Below are positions 1-9,407 of a DNA stretch of 64,000 nucleotides, piece after piece (the stretch's first letter is position 1; each line of letters begins with the position of its first letter). Both the position numbers and the translations under genes were made by a program. The notes under the pieces are model-generated. The model had not been told where the DNA came from, made no database searches, and saw only the letters and a list, made by a program, of their open reading frames with translations. The DNA comes from Rhizoclosmatium globosum (Eukaryota > Chytridiomycota > Chytridiomycetes > Chytridiales > Chytriomycetaceae). The stretch is taken from the NCBI GenBank assembly GCA_002104985.1, contig MCGO01000114.1, positions 1-64,000 on the forward strand, written 5' to 3'.

Positions 1-435
1 CCCTTGACTTGTTGTGCGTACATTGTTTCATGGAATTGTCAAATGGTTGTCAGTAAGAATTTCACCAAAGCATAGGGTTCCCAATCTCCAAAAATTCTCC
101 GACATCTTTGTCTGTCTTGTCACACTGCAGGAGAAATTGCACACATTTCGAGCATCGTTCGACAACGGAACGTTCTTTAATCCATATCAACTGTGATCCT
201 TCACGAAACAACAAGCAACCAACGAAGTAGTAGTGTCTGTATCATATCAAAACGAATGGGGATTGCCCTAAGAGAAATATACAAATGTTGCAACAGACGG
301 AGCCATGTGATTGGGCTGTTAAACCACCGCCGCAAGACGACGGAAAGCAGATGAATGAAGTCTCATAATCAAGAGCGCTATTATTTACTTTCTTTTCCGT
401 CTATTCACCTCAACAAAAATGCATTTACTGCTGAA
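1..435. other. Left flank, no gene seen
   Basis: No convincing coding sequence, RNA gene or repeat is visible. The only open frames are about 60 codons long with no recognisable domain. The stretch ends at the 5-bp target duplication of the copia element. Confidence 0.5.
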
Positions 436-440
436 AATGA

Positions 441-980
441 AATGAGAACCTCGGAGACGAAGCTCGTAATAGTAATGCTTGTAATTTGGTTTGTGGCCTG
501 AGTGTTGTTGCAATAAGGTAAGCAACAGATGCGGCAAGGCGACGAGAACCCAAATGACAAACCTGAGTGTTGTTGCAATAAGGTAAGCAACAGATGCGGC
601 AAGGCGACGAGAACCCAAATGACAAACTGGTAGATCATTATATTTAGAACTTCGATAATAAGAGAATCATTCATAAACAAAAGAGAATTACCCTGAGTGT
701 TGTTGCAATAAGGTAAGCAACAGATGCGGCAAGGCGACGAGAACCCAAATGACAAACTGGTAGATACCAGTATCAAGAGGGGAGTCCCTTGCTTCTTATA
801 CACTCAAGGGAAAGGGAGAGATTTAAGGAATGATTAAATGGAGTGATTAAATGGACTTTCACTTGGTGTAAAAATAGTGGGAGGCACCAAGTGGACTGTG
901 AGACACTGAGTGGACTGGAAACTAGATAGAAGAAAGATAACCCGGAAAGGAATTGTAGAAGATAGGCAGTATATCTCACA
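441..980 (-). repeat. Copia 3' LTR (540 bp)
   Basis: This copy matches 6383-6922 throughout by eye. It lies at the 3' end of the element because the element reads leftwards. It contains three copies of a 65-bp unit. Confidence 0.95.
497..756. repeat. 65-bp unit, three copies inside the LTR
   Basis: A 65-bp unit occurs at 497-561 and 562-626 in tandem and again at 692-756. Another 65 bp of other sequence separates copies two and three. Each unit holds a short inverted repeat, GTTGC and GCAAC spaced by 10 bases, which could form a hairpin. The same arrangement is in the other LTR at 6439-6698. Arrays like this in LTRs often lie in the promoter part; that role is not shown here. Confidence 0.85.
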
Positions 981-994
981 CACCCCCCAAGACC

Positions 995-3900
995 TTATAG
1001 GGTTGATACGTCAAATTCCCCAAATGCGTCTCGGCAGAACTCAAACTTGATCCAGCCCAGTCCTTTAGTCAGAATGTCAGCCAGCATTTTTGTGTCTGGC
1101 ATATGTCCAACTGTGATCAAATGTTGTCTAACCAGGTCTCGGAGGAACATATACTTTACATCCATGTGTTTGGTTTTATGGCGTTGTGCTCCTTCCTCCA
1201 AATTGAAGACTGTGCCCTGATTATCACACCAAAGTCGAGTGGGGCCGTCTTGTGGGTATCCAAACCATGTGAGCATGTTGCGAACCCACACTAGTTCTTT
1301 TGCCACAGAACATGCAGCAATAACTTCTGCTGATACAGTTGAGTCTGCAACAATGGGTTGACGTTTGCTGAAGCTCAGTACTGCTGATTTTCCTATTCGA
1401 ACCACAGCCCCTGTGGTGGATCGTCTTGTTGCAGCATCGCCTGCCCAATCAGCATCCCCAAATCCTTCTAGTAGAAACTCCGCTGGGCTTTCTGAACGAC
1501 GGTAGATAAGTCCATAGTTTCGGGTGCCATTCAAGTATTCCAGCAGTTCCTGAGCTCGTTCCCAGTGAATTCGACGCGTTTTGGTTGTGTGTCGTGCAAG
1601 TTTACCTACAGCTTGCTGAATTGTGGGCCTGGTGATTGTGAGATATTGTAGCAGGCCAACAAGTCGATAATAGTTCTTTCCTGTGAGGAACTCAGTATCT
1701 AAGGCAGACGGATCGTCTGTTGCGTCAAATTTGGAGTCGTCTGTCTGACGCCAAGCTGTACGGCGTTTTCCCGATTGATTCTCCAAGAATTCTGATAAGA
1801 TTCCCTCAAGATACGCAGTTTGACTCATTGATGAAGCTCCATCTTTGAATTGAAATACTATGCTGATGAATTGGTCTACACATGGCTTAACAGTGAGTTC
1901 AAAGTGTTTTCCCAACTCCACTATCAACAATTCCAATTCCTTCTCAACATCCTTGTCTGCTGCAAAGAAGAAATCATCTGCCCATGTGAGCACATAGATA
2001 AAATGAGTCCTGCCTTCCTTGATGATTTCCTTCTTGAAGACTAACGGCTCATGTGGATTCCGAGTCATTCCTATTGATTCCAGAGCTCGATCTCGGTTTC
2101 GTTCCCACATGAGTGGAGCTTGTCTTTGACCATACATGGTCCGTAGCAACTCGAGAACTTTACCTCGGTCTTCTGGAGCCACTTCCATTCCCTGTGGGAC
2201 TTTAACATACATGACCCTGTCCCGATCCGTAGTTAAATGTGCACCTTTTGCATCGCACTGACGAGTAACCATTCCACGCTCAGTGACTATTCGAGTGAGA
2301 ATCTTCAGGGAGTTCATGTGTGGGGTACCTGAATATGTTTGGCTGAAGTCCACACCTTCTACTTGTCTCCTGCCATCCATACACAGGCGGGCTTTATATT
2401 GGGTTTCTCCAGTAATATCATTCTTCTTGATTTTGAGGACCCAAATAGTTCCCAGAGTGCGTGCACCTGGGGGAAGCCAAACCAGTTTCCAGACCTTAAG
2501 GCCCCAAAATTGCGAGAGTTCTTTCTCTATAGCAGCTCTCCATTTCTCATCTTTAAGCCCAGCTTGGATTGATGGCCCATCAAGAACTGAGAGTGCTAGT
2601 CCATATCTTTGACCCACACCTGTCAGAAAACGAACTTCATCAAGTTCTACTTCATCAAAGTCTTCTTCTTGAAGTAATAACGCAGTGGCACATGAGGCAA
2701 ATCCAGCTACTCCTTCTGACAGCCCAGCAAATGCTTCAAATGTATTCTGGGAACCACAGAATGCTGCCAGACCTTGTAGTGGAATAAAACTTTTATCCTT
2801 AGCATCATGCTTTGGTACAACAGGAGGAGACGAAGCATATGATGGGGTTGATTTGTTGTAGTGACGTGAGCGACGATCCTTGTTGGACTTTGGTGAAGAC
2901 AGTGTTTCCATGCAGATTTCTTGGAAAGGGTCTTGAAAGGCTGCGGGGGTTCGCGCGAGCGCAGCGAGCGCGGCGGATTTTGCAGGCGGCGAAGACGGCG
3001 AACACACACCTGACGCAGCGGCAACGTTAGAAACGGATTTTGCAGGCGGCGAAGACGGCGAACACACACCTGACGCAGCGGCAACGTTAGAAACGGATTT
3101 TGCAGGCGGCGAAGACGGCGAACACACACCTGACGCAGCGGCAACGTTTGCTGAATCTTCAAATCCGTCATTGCCCAGTATCTTACTGAATGCCGGCATA
3201 GTTGTGTTTGAGCGCAATGTACGTCGAGGTGCAGGTGTTGGAGTTGCAGGTGTGTCCTCTTCTTCTGATTCTGAATCGCCGTCTACAACATTAACATCCA
3301 CTTGGCTAGGTGGTGTTGCTGTCGCTGGAGTTTCTGCTGGAGTTCCATAATCTGATGGTGTTGATGGTTGATCAAGGGATGGTGTTGGAGATAGGATTGC
3401 GTGAGGTTGTGTTGCAGTTGAAGATACATCTCTCTCCACTTCATTGATGACAACTGATTCAGATGTTTCATCATTTGTAAGCACCCCCCATGATCGTCGG
3501 CGTTCCAAGTTGTCTTGAATGGTTTCAGGGTCATGAGGAAATCCAGTGTCATCTCTGAAGTCAGACCAGCTGAGAGATCGAATAGGTGCAGAAAGAGGTT
3601 CATGAGTTCCGGGATGGAAGTGATCTTCCCTGAAATACACATCCCTTCCAACCATGATGGATGTGGCATCATTATCAACGGTAAGACATCGGTATCCTGG
3701 ATGTTCCCGGCGAGGTTGCCATGGATAGTTGGAGTGGCCAATGTAGCGTCCTCGGACAGCACGTGGACTGACTTTCCCTTCTATGTAGTTCTTGGGTAGT
3801 ACACGAATGTACATTGTCTGGAACATTGTCTTAAGATCGCGAACTGTTGGCTTCTTTCCAAAGAGTGCTTGATGAGGGGTGATAGTGTGATCACTGTGGA

Positions 3901-6295
3901 GGAAACTGTTGTAGATTTGGCACTGGTTGTTCATTCCATCAACCCAAAGATTGGTAGGAGCGTTTGCCCTTATTTGTAGAGCACGGTGTCTGCCCATTGC
4001 AATGCCATGCCAGCCTTCCTCCATACCCAAAGATTCAGGCTCTGCTGTACCAGTGTTGATGAATGACACACCATTCTCCTCACACATGTCCAGAAACCAT
4101 TGAGGGTGGTTTTCACCACCTTTGTCCAGAAACCATGATTTCACTTTCTGTCCAGTTGTTCGTTCCAACCATCTCCAGGACCATTGCAAATGTTTTGCAG
4201 CTTTGCCTTTACTGTCTACTCCAAACCCAAAGCGATACCCAAGTGCGTTTGGAACAGTGAACGATATCCAATATTTACTACCTCCAAGTGAGACATTTGA
4301 AAATACCATTAGATCCATAGTTACGACTGCCAGGAGGTCATCTGGGACATATTGTGCTCCTTTAGATCTAGAATGTGGTAAACGGGGCAGTTTTCCAAGA
4401 ATACATGCCTCACAGGGACAAGACCCATTCACCAGTACTTCAGCATCAAGATCAAGACCATCCACAGCCTTGAGACGAAAAGTTCTCTCCAGCTGACCAT
4501 CACCAATATGAGTGCGATTGTGCCAAATATGATTTTGAGTAGAGAAAGTCTGAGGCTTAGGTTTCTTTGCAGCAGCTAGTCCAAGATTGTTGGTTGGATT
4601 AACAGGTGATTTGATCACAAGTGGAAAAAGTCCTTTGTCTCCAACACCTTTTGCAACTACAGTACGAGATTTGTTTGCAGGAAAGTGACCAATATTGACT
4701 GACATATCGTTGTGATCAAATAGCACATCAAACTTGTTCTTAGTTGTTATGTCCCAGACACTGAGAAGATTATGGTTGGCTGCAGGTATATACTCAATTG
4801 GAGGTGTTGTATATATCTCAGAGATTGCTGTGGTGCCTGAAATTACTCCTTCTCTCCCAGGACCAACAATCTTTGCGCCGCTGATTCCTCCATAAACAGT
4901 GGCTGAGCGCGAGGATACATCAAACATTGGATCATTTCCAAGGGATCCAGTTGCTGCAGAGTCAACATTGACAGTTATAGTTTTGGTTGAGACAAGAGAG
5001 TAGGCATCAATATCGTTGTTTATTTCGATGACCACAAATGCTCCTCCCAAGTTGCTGCCACCTGTAGTTCTTCCTGGTTGAGCAACTGACTTGACCATCA
5101 CCAGTGGAAGAGGCTTGCCTTGCTGATCCAGTCTCCCAATAGCCATAGTTTTACACGCAATAGCTGCTGCCGCTCCAGCAGCTGTAGAGAAAGTAACCCA
5201 ACCAAGGCCAAGAGTCTTTCCTTGACCAAGGGACACTCGTCCTGTTGGACCAAATCGAGACATTGCATTCTTCACTGCTTCCTCAGAAATTCCAGGGGGT
5301 AAGTTTCTGACAAAGACTTCATTGGGATCTCTATCGCGAGCATCACGATCACGTTGGCCACGGCCACCTGAACGCTGACCAGAAGTGACATGATGATGTT
5401 GTGACGATGGTTGCACAGTAGACTGAGAGGAAGTGTTTGCTTGAAGAGCTGAACCTACTTGACGAGTGTCATCGTCTCCACGTTGTGCAGCAAGCTGTTT
5501 GAGGAATGCAGATCTTGCAGCCAGAAAATCAACCATTTCCACAATAGTATTGCGAGGAGCAGCAGCACCAGCATTGTCAACATTGCGACGGAATGAATCG
5601 ACCAAGTCCACAGCAGTGTCAGGATGAAGACCAAGACGTGCTCTTTCACCCCATCTTGTTTGAGTGACATTAATATCAGCGGCTGCTGGGAAACCATCCA
5701 AAGATAACTCATACTGGACTTGAGCAAGTCTTTCCATGTATTGGAGTGCAGATTCATGAGATAGTTGCTTTGGGCGATCCATCAAAGCCTTTCGAGTATC
5801 AATACTAGACGTGGTATGATGGTCAATTTCACGGAGAAAAGTTGTCCATTGTTGATGTGGCGTTTGAGGATTCGCTGGATTCACCACAAAATACTTTGCC
5901 AGATCGTCATCAAGAAACTTCACCAGTCCACCACGAAGAATATCATTATATTGATTGTGAATCATAGTCTGAGTGTTGAGATCTTTCCAATCTTCACGAG
6001 CTGGGATTGAAGGTAAAGCTGGTTGGTAGTTGGCATCACCAGGGGCACCAACAGCTACCACAGCAGCAACTGCTGCAATTCGAGTTGCTGGGAATTCAGC
6101 CGCAGTTGGGGCTGGAAAATCAGTGGTAAAACGATCCATTCCCTTGGCATTGAGATGATTTGGCCGCACCATACCCCTTCCAGGTTCCAGAGCATTGAGT
6201 GCAAAACTGGCTGTCTGAAGGAATTTGTGAAAGTGAGTGGCTGCATTGGCGCGAGACAATTTTCCAGCTGGAACAGTGTTGGTTCGAGTGGACAT
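995..6295 (-). CDS. Copia gag-pol polyprotein with RRM-like Gag domain
   Basis: A single 1766-codon frame with no stop or shift. The N-terminal part (about residues 1-290) is a Gag-type helical region. An RRM-like fold follows at about 323-400 with the RNP2-like VFVRNLP and RNP1-like LGWVTFS strings; I find no CCHC zinc knuckle, which Gag normally carries. The protease motif is near 443 (VDSAATG). The integrase zinc-binding HHCC motif is near 600-630 and the catalytic core has D (VTMDLM), D (LDKGGEN) and E (MEEGWHG) near 658, 728 and 758. Reverse transcriptase spans about 1250-1500, with the first catalytic Asp in QCDAKGAHL and the paired Asp in WADDFFF. RNase H spans about 1610-1750 with D, E, D, D in GDADWAGD, SAEVIAA, CDNQG and KHMDVKY. 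A threefold 20-residue repeat sits between integrase and reverse transcriptase. All catalytic residues I can place are present. Confidence 0.95.
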   Translation of the reverse strand: MSTRTNTVPAGKLSRANAATHFHKFLQTASFALNALEPGRGMVRPNHLNAKGMDRFTTDFPAPTAAEFPATRIAAVAAVVAVGAPGDANYQPALPSIPAREDWKDLNTQTMIHNQYNDILRGGLVKFLDDDLAKYFVVNPANPQTPHQQWTTFLREIDHHTTSSIDTRKALMDRPKQLSHESALQYMERLAQVQYELSLDGFPAAADINVTQTRWGERARLGLHPDTAVDLVDSFRRNVDNAGAAAPRNTIVEMVDFLAARSAFLKQLAAQRGDDDTRQVGSALQANTSSQSTVQPSSQHHHVTSGQRSGGRGQRDRDARDRDPNEVFVRNLPPGISEEAVKNAMSRFGPTGRVSLGQGKTLGLGWVTFSTAAGAAAAIACKTMAIGRLDQQGKPLPLVMVKSVAQPGRTTGGSNLGGAFVVIEINNDIDAYSLVSTKTITVNVDSAATGSLGNDPMFDVSSRSATVYGGISGAKIVGPGREGVISGTTAISEIYTTPPIEYIPAANHNLLSVWDITTKNKFDVLFDHNDMSVNIGHFPANKSRTVVAKGVGDKGLFPLVIKSPVNPTNNLGLAAAKKPKPQTFSTQNHIWHNRTHIGDGQLERTFRLKAVDGLDLDAEVLVNGSCPCEACILGKLPRLPHSRSKGAQYVPDDLLAVVTMDLMVFSNVSLGGSKYWISFTVPNALGYRFGFGVDSKGKAAKHLQWSWRWLERTTGQKVKSWFLDKGGENHPQWFLDMCEENGVSFINTGTAEPESLGMEEGWHGIAMGRHRALQIRANAPTNLWVDGMNNQCQIYNSFLHSDHTITPHQALFGKKPTVRDLKTMFQTMYIRVLPKNYIEGKVSPRAVRGRYIGHSNYPWQPRREHPGYRCLTVDNDATSIMVGRDVYFREDHFHPGTHEPLSAPIRSLSWSDFRDDTGFPHDPETIQDNLERRRSWGVLTNDETSESVVINEVERDVSSTATQPHAILSPTPSLDQPSTPSDYGTPAETPATATPPSQVDVNVVDGDSESEEEDTPATPTPAPRRTLRSNTTMPAFSKILGNDGFEDSANVAAASGVCSPSSPPAKSVSNVAAASGVCSPSSPPAKSVSNVAAASGVCSPSSPPAKSAALAALARTPAAFQDPFQEICMETLSSPKSNKDRRSRHYNKSTPSYASSPPVVPKHDAKDKSFIPLQGLAAFCGSQNTFEAFAGLSEGVAGFASCATALLLQEEDFDEVELDEVRFLTGVGQRYGLALSVLDGPSIQAGLKDEKWRAAIEKELSQFWGLKVWKLVWLPPGARTLGTIWVLKIKKNDITGETQYKARLCMDGRRQVEGVDFSQTYSGTPHMNSLKILTRIVTERGMVTRQCDAKGAHLTTDRDRVMYVKVPQGMEVAPEDRGKVLELLRTMYGQRQAPLMWERNRDRALESIGMTRNPHEPLVFKKEIIKEGRTHFIYVLTWADDFFFAADKDVEKELELLIVELGKHFELTVKPCVDQFISIVFQFKDGASSMSQTAYLEGILSEFLENQSGKRRTAWRQTDDSKFDATDDPSALDTEFLTGKNYYRLVGLLQYLTITRPTIQQAVGKLARHTTKTRRIHWERAQELLEYLNGTRNYGLIYRRSESPAEFLLEGFGDADWAGDAATRRSTTGAVVRIGKSAVLSFSKRQPIVADSTVSAEVIAACSVAKELVWVRNMLTWFGYPQDGPTRLWCDNQGTVFNLEEGAQRHKTKHMDVKYMFLRDLVRQHLITVGHMPDTKMLADILTKGLGWIKFEFCRDAFGEFDVSTL
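2975..3148. repeat. 60-bp tandem repeat, three copies, in copia pol
   Basis: Three in-frame copies of a 60-bp unit encode a repeated 20-residue stretch containing GVCSPSSPPAKS. It lies in the linker between integrase and reverse transcriptase, which is usually poorly conserved and disordered. The period is a multiple of three, so the frame is kept. Confidence 0.9.
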
Positions 6296-6382
6296 TGTAA
6301 GAAGAGAAGGCTGGAGTCGAGCAAAGACAAAGAGTAATCCAGCAAATAGAAGCGAGGTGTAGAGCTGTTGAGACTCTTAATC

Positions 6383-6922
6383 AATGAGAACCTCGGAGAC
6401 GAAGCTCGTAATAGTAATGCTTGTAATTTGGTTTGTGGCCTGAGTGTTGTTGCAATAAGGTAAGCAACAGATGCGGCAAGGCGACGAGAACCCAAATGAC
6501 AAACCTGAGTGTTGTTGCAATAAGGTAAGCAACAGATGCGGCAAGGCGACGAGAACCCAAATGACAAACTGGTAGATCATTATATTTAGAACTTCGATAA
6601 TAAGAGAATCATTCATAAACAAAAGAGAATTACCCTGAGTGTTGTTGCAATAAGGTAAGCAACAGATGCGGCAAGGCGACGAGAACCCAAATGACAAACT
6701 GGTAGATACCAGTATCAAGAGGGGAGTCCCTTGCTTCTTATACACTCAAGGGAAAGGGAGAGATTTAAGGAATGATTAAATGGAGTGATTAAATGGACTT
6801 TCACTTGGTGTAAAAATAGTGGGAGGCACCAAGTGGACTGTGAGACACTGAGTGGACTGGAAACTAGATAGAAGAAAGATAACCCGGAAAGGAATTGTAG
6901 AAGATAGGCAGTATATCTCACA
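6383..6922 (-). repeat. Copia 5' LTR (540 bp)
   Basis: This is the promoter-end LTR of the element on the minus strand. It is identical by eye to 441-980 and is followed outside by the target duplication AATGA (6923-6927). Confidence 0.95.
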
Positions 6923-7559
6923 AATGAAGAAGCTCGACGAGATTGTGTCTCTCCGCTCTCTCAGCTGTCTGTTAAGTTGTGTCTTTTAGAATTCAACTGC
7001 CGATCAGACGCAGTGAAATTGTCCGCATTTAGTGTCTTGCTCGGCAAGCTTTTGGTCGGTCATCGTCGGAGATTTAACATTGCCGATAAAGATGACATAA
7101 TGTTGGATGAAGATCAATACTCATTCATCCGTTTTCAACTATCTGTGGTGAGAATCACAAAGCCAATCGTTGCCTTTATTTTTGTTTTACAGCACTCAAA
7201 CGACGTCTCCGCTGACTTCTAATCCGTCTAACGCTTCCCAGATTCCCAACAGAATAAAACCATTCATATTATTTGTTAAGTTGTCTTGCCAAGAACCATG
7301 CAAAGCTGACAGAAACAAAGAAAGTATAAAAAAAATTGTGGAGATAACACATTTCCGAACAATCTCCATTCAAATCTCCGTTTTCGGGATGATTTTGGGC
7401 AGGCAAGCCCAACCCGACGAGACCCGACCGGTACCGAAGCCCGCTTGAAGACCGCCCCGGCGAAGTAATGGCGACAGTGTGTGTCTTCCGAATATAAATT
7501 AAATGCTTCTCAAACACACACTCTCGGCAAAAAAACAAACCAACAGCAGCTCCAAGCAA
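6923..7559. promoter_or_regulatory. Upstream region of the first C2H2 gene
   Basis: No gene is seen. A TATA box (TATAAAT, about 7494-7500) lies 60 bp before the ATG at 7560 and overlaps the region of the more upstream ATG at 7503. A G+C-rich patch is at about 7395-7465. The copia insertion ends about 570 bp upstream of this TATA box, so it could influence this promoter (inference). Confidence 0.55.
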
Positions 7560-8327
7560 ATGTTCAGCTCCAACGCCGATAAGACAACGATTGACTTCCT
7601 TTCTGCTGTTCAAGATCAACCTTGCTTCCAACCAACACTGCTTGAACTCCTCTATGGCTTCCCTCTCTACCCATCCAACTGCGTACTCGAAGCCCCTTTG
7701 AACCAATACGAAAACGGAGACTTACTCGAAACCCTCCAATTCCCAGAGCACTCGCAATCGCCAGCATGCTCGCCGTTGCCGTCCCTTACATCAAACACAA
7801 CCGACTTGGACATTCGAGATCTACTGTCGTTCCAACCAATGGATCCTCAATCATTCCTCGCCGCTTTGAACGAGTTCACAACCTTCTCAGTGGAAACACC
7901 GTCTTGCTCAAGTAATCCAAACACAGCCCCTACATCACCCGTCTCTCAAACGACATACTCATCTCCCGCATCCTCCGCCTTCGAAGCTGACGAGACACAA
8001 GACGATCTGGATTCAGACGACGAATACAACTCCGACGTAAACTCTACTGCTGCCCCCACAAAGGGATCCCCCTCGAAAAAGGGATCGTCGGCTCTCGGTG
8101 TTAAGAAGACAACGTCAACGAAACGAGGCCGTGACTTTGTGTGCAAAGTGTGTGGAAGTCTGTTTATCCGAAAACAAGATATGCAGAGGCACGAAGCAAC
8201 TCACAGCGAAGTGAAGGAACATGTTTGCACAATTAAAGGGTGTGGTGCTGGATTTGTGCGAAGGGATGCTCTTATGCGGCATATGAAGAGTAAACGGAGT
8301 CACAAGAAGCTGTTACAGTTGCAGTAG
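7560..8327 (+). CDS. Paired C2H2 zinc-finger transcription factor (array copy A)
   Basis: A single-exon protein of about 255 residues. Two fingers sit at the C-terminus: a classical C-X2-C-X12-H-X3-H finger with IRKQDMQRHEATH, then an atypical finger with C-X4-C spacing and VRRDALMRHMKS. The finger pair resembles the last fingers of fungal Crz1-type regulators, but the rest does not match Crz1. The middle is rich in Ser, Thr, Pro and acidic residues. Near the N-terminus is a short motif YENGDLLETLQFPE that recurs in other copies and may be an activation or partner-binding motif (inference). I chose the ATG at 7560 because a TATA box lies at 7494; an in-frame ATG at 7503 would add 19 residues but is only a few bases after the TATA box. 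The target genes are unknown. Confidence 0.85.
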   Translation: MFSSNADKTTIDFLSAVQDQPCFQPTLLELLYGFPLYPSNCVLEAPLNQYENGDLLETLQFPEHSQSPACSPLPSLTSNTTDLDIRDLLSFQPMDPQSFLAALNEFTTFSVETPSCSSNPNTAPTSPVSQTTYSSPASSAFEADETQDDLDSDDEYNSDVNSTAAPTKGSPSKKGSSALGVKKTTSTKRGRDFVCKVCGSLFIRKQDMQRHEATHSEVKEHVCTIKGCGAGFVRRDALMRHMKSKRSHKKLLQLQ

Positions 8328-8599
8328 CTTGATTTATATTGTCTCTTTAGTTATTTTGTTTGCATAATAGATACACATTTGACATGTTATTCTGATGTTC
8401 ATTTCTACTTTTGAGATCTTGCCCTTGCCCAAAGTGAGAACCAAATTCGGATGTTCCTAACGTTAGAAATTTCTGGTAGATTCGGTAGCAAAAGCCTATT
8501 CCCTCTCTCTGCCAGACTTCCCATTCGCCTTCCCTTTCTGCAAAGAACTCTTTGTCGATAATACCATGTACTTCATGCAATAACCATGCTCGTAAGACC

Positions 8600-8805
8600 A
8601 AAAGACGAGTGTTACCATTGATGCGCAGGTTCTCCTGTTCTGCCTGTGGCCAAAAGTTTGCACGAAAGCAAGATATGCAAAGACATGAAGCTACTCATGG
8701 CAATAAAAAGTTTAAATGTCCTGTTGACGGTTGTGGGTATTCGTTTGCGAGACAGGCATATGAAGAGTAGTAGATGCAAATGCCGTTATTGATACCGTAT
8801 ATTTT
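8600..8805 (+). pseudogene. C2H2 zinc-finger relic (array copy B)
   Basis: The first finger is intact (CSACG ... RKQDMQRHEATH) and the second begins correctly (CPVDGCGYSFAR). Then about 13-16 bases are missing compared with the paralogue at 9408, so the frame shifts to AYEE and a stop at 8770. The lost tail, RHMKSSRC, is still readable in another frame just downstream. No acidic N-terminal half is found upstream. It is best read as a decayed tandem copy. The longest open frame (8552-8770) is unlikely to make a functional factor. Confidence 0.75.
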
Positions 8806-9407
8806 CGACCTATTCTTTCTGCATTTGTTCAATAAAATGTATAGTTACATGAAGAGGATTGCTGGCTGAGAGACAAAAATGTCGACTCGGTTGTATTTTA
8901 TTTATATTACATCAGTCAATCCGACAACTTGTGGAGCTGAAAACATCGGTTGATTAATGGTTGCAACTGGTAGATGTTGTTGCATTGTATGATGTACTGG
9001 GAATGAACCGTTTATGACGATGACTCAAGTGCCGAATCAGTCAAACGTTGATACGCTCTCGAATTGGCGAGAGGCGAGGCCGACTTGCAGCCGAAGGATT
9101 GTCTCTCCGCACATTAGTAAGGCATCTCCATCTCCATCTATGCTTTTTTAAACAACCTGCAGCTCTGAACTCGAAAGAAGCATTCGATACGATAATACAG
9201 GGCTGCGCTTAAATAATGATCAAAAACCTTGTTCCTGGAATTATTACCACGAAATGGTGATGTGGGTTCGGCTCCCCAGAAAAAAAAATGCCGACAGACC
9301 ATCACCACGGCGACGACAGACACATGAAAGTGCCTGACTGCATAAAAGCAGCGCAAAGAATTTTCTGGGAACACACCGCACAGTCAGCAATCTCACCCAA
9401 CTCTCCC
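8806..9407. promoter_or_regulatory. Upstream region of copy C
   Basis: No gene is seen. A TATA-like CATAAAAG is at about 9344-9351, roughly 60 bp before the ATG chosen at 9408, the same spacing as in copy A. Confidence 0.4.

Larger units (their letters stand above)
441..6922 (-). mobile_element. Complete Ty1/copia LTR retrotransposon
   Basis: The element is 6,482 bp and reads on the minus strand. It has two 540-bp LTRs that look identical base by base, and a 5-bp direct repeat AATGA outside it (436-440 and 6923-6927), as left by integrase. On the coding strand the LTR opens with TGTGAG and ends TTCTCATT, so the canonical CA is followed by two further T that are part of both LTRs. A run of six G just inside the 3' LTR (about 981-994) is a likely polypurine tract. 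I could not match the bases after the 5' LTR to a tRNA primer site. One uninterrupted gag-pol frame fills the interior. Domain order integrase, then reverse transcriptase, then RNase H places it in Ty1/copia rather than gypsy. Identical LTRs and an intact frame point to a recent insertion and possible activity (inference). Confidence 0.96.

Noticed and set aside
385..803. Open frames in the LTRs (also 6055-6745)
   Set aside because: They are repeats of the 65-bp unit read in several frames, with no homology and no independent start signals.
2975..3148. A CRISPR-like array
   Set aside because: The units are directly adjacent, keep the reading frame of copia pol and have no spacers. CRISPR is also not expected in a nuclear fungal genome.
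3283..3762. Minus-strand 159-codon frame within copia
   Set aside because: It is out of frame with the intact gag-pol reading and made of His/Gln/Leu shadow codons.
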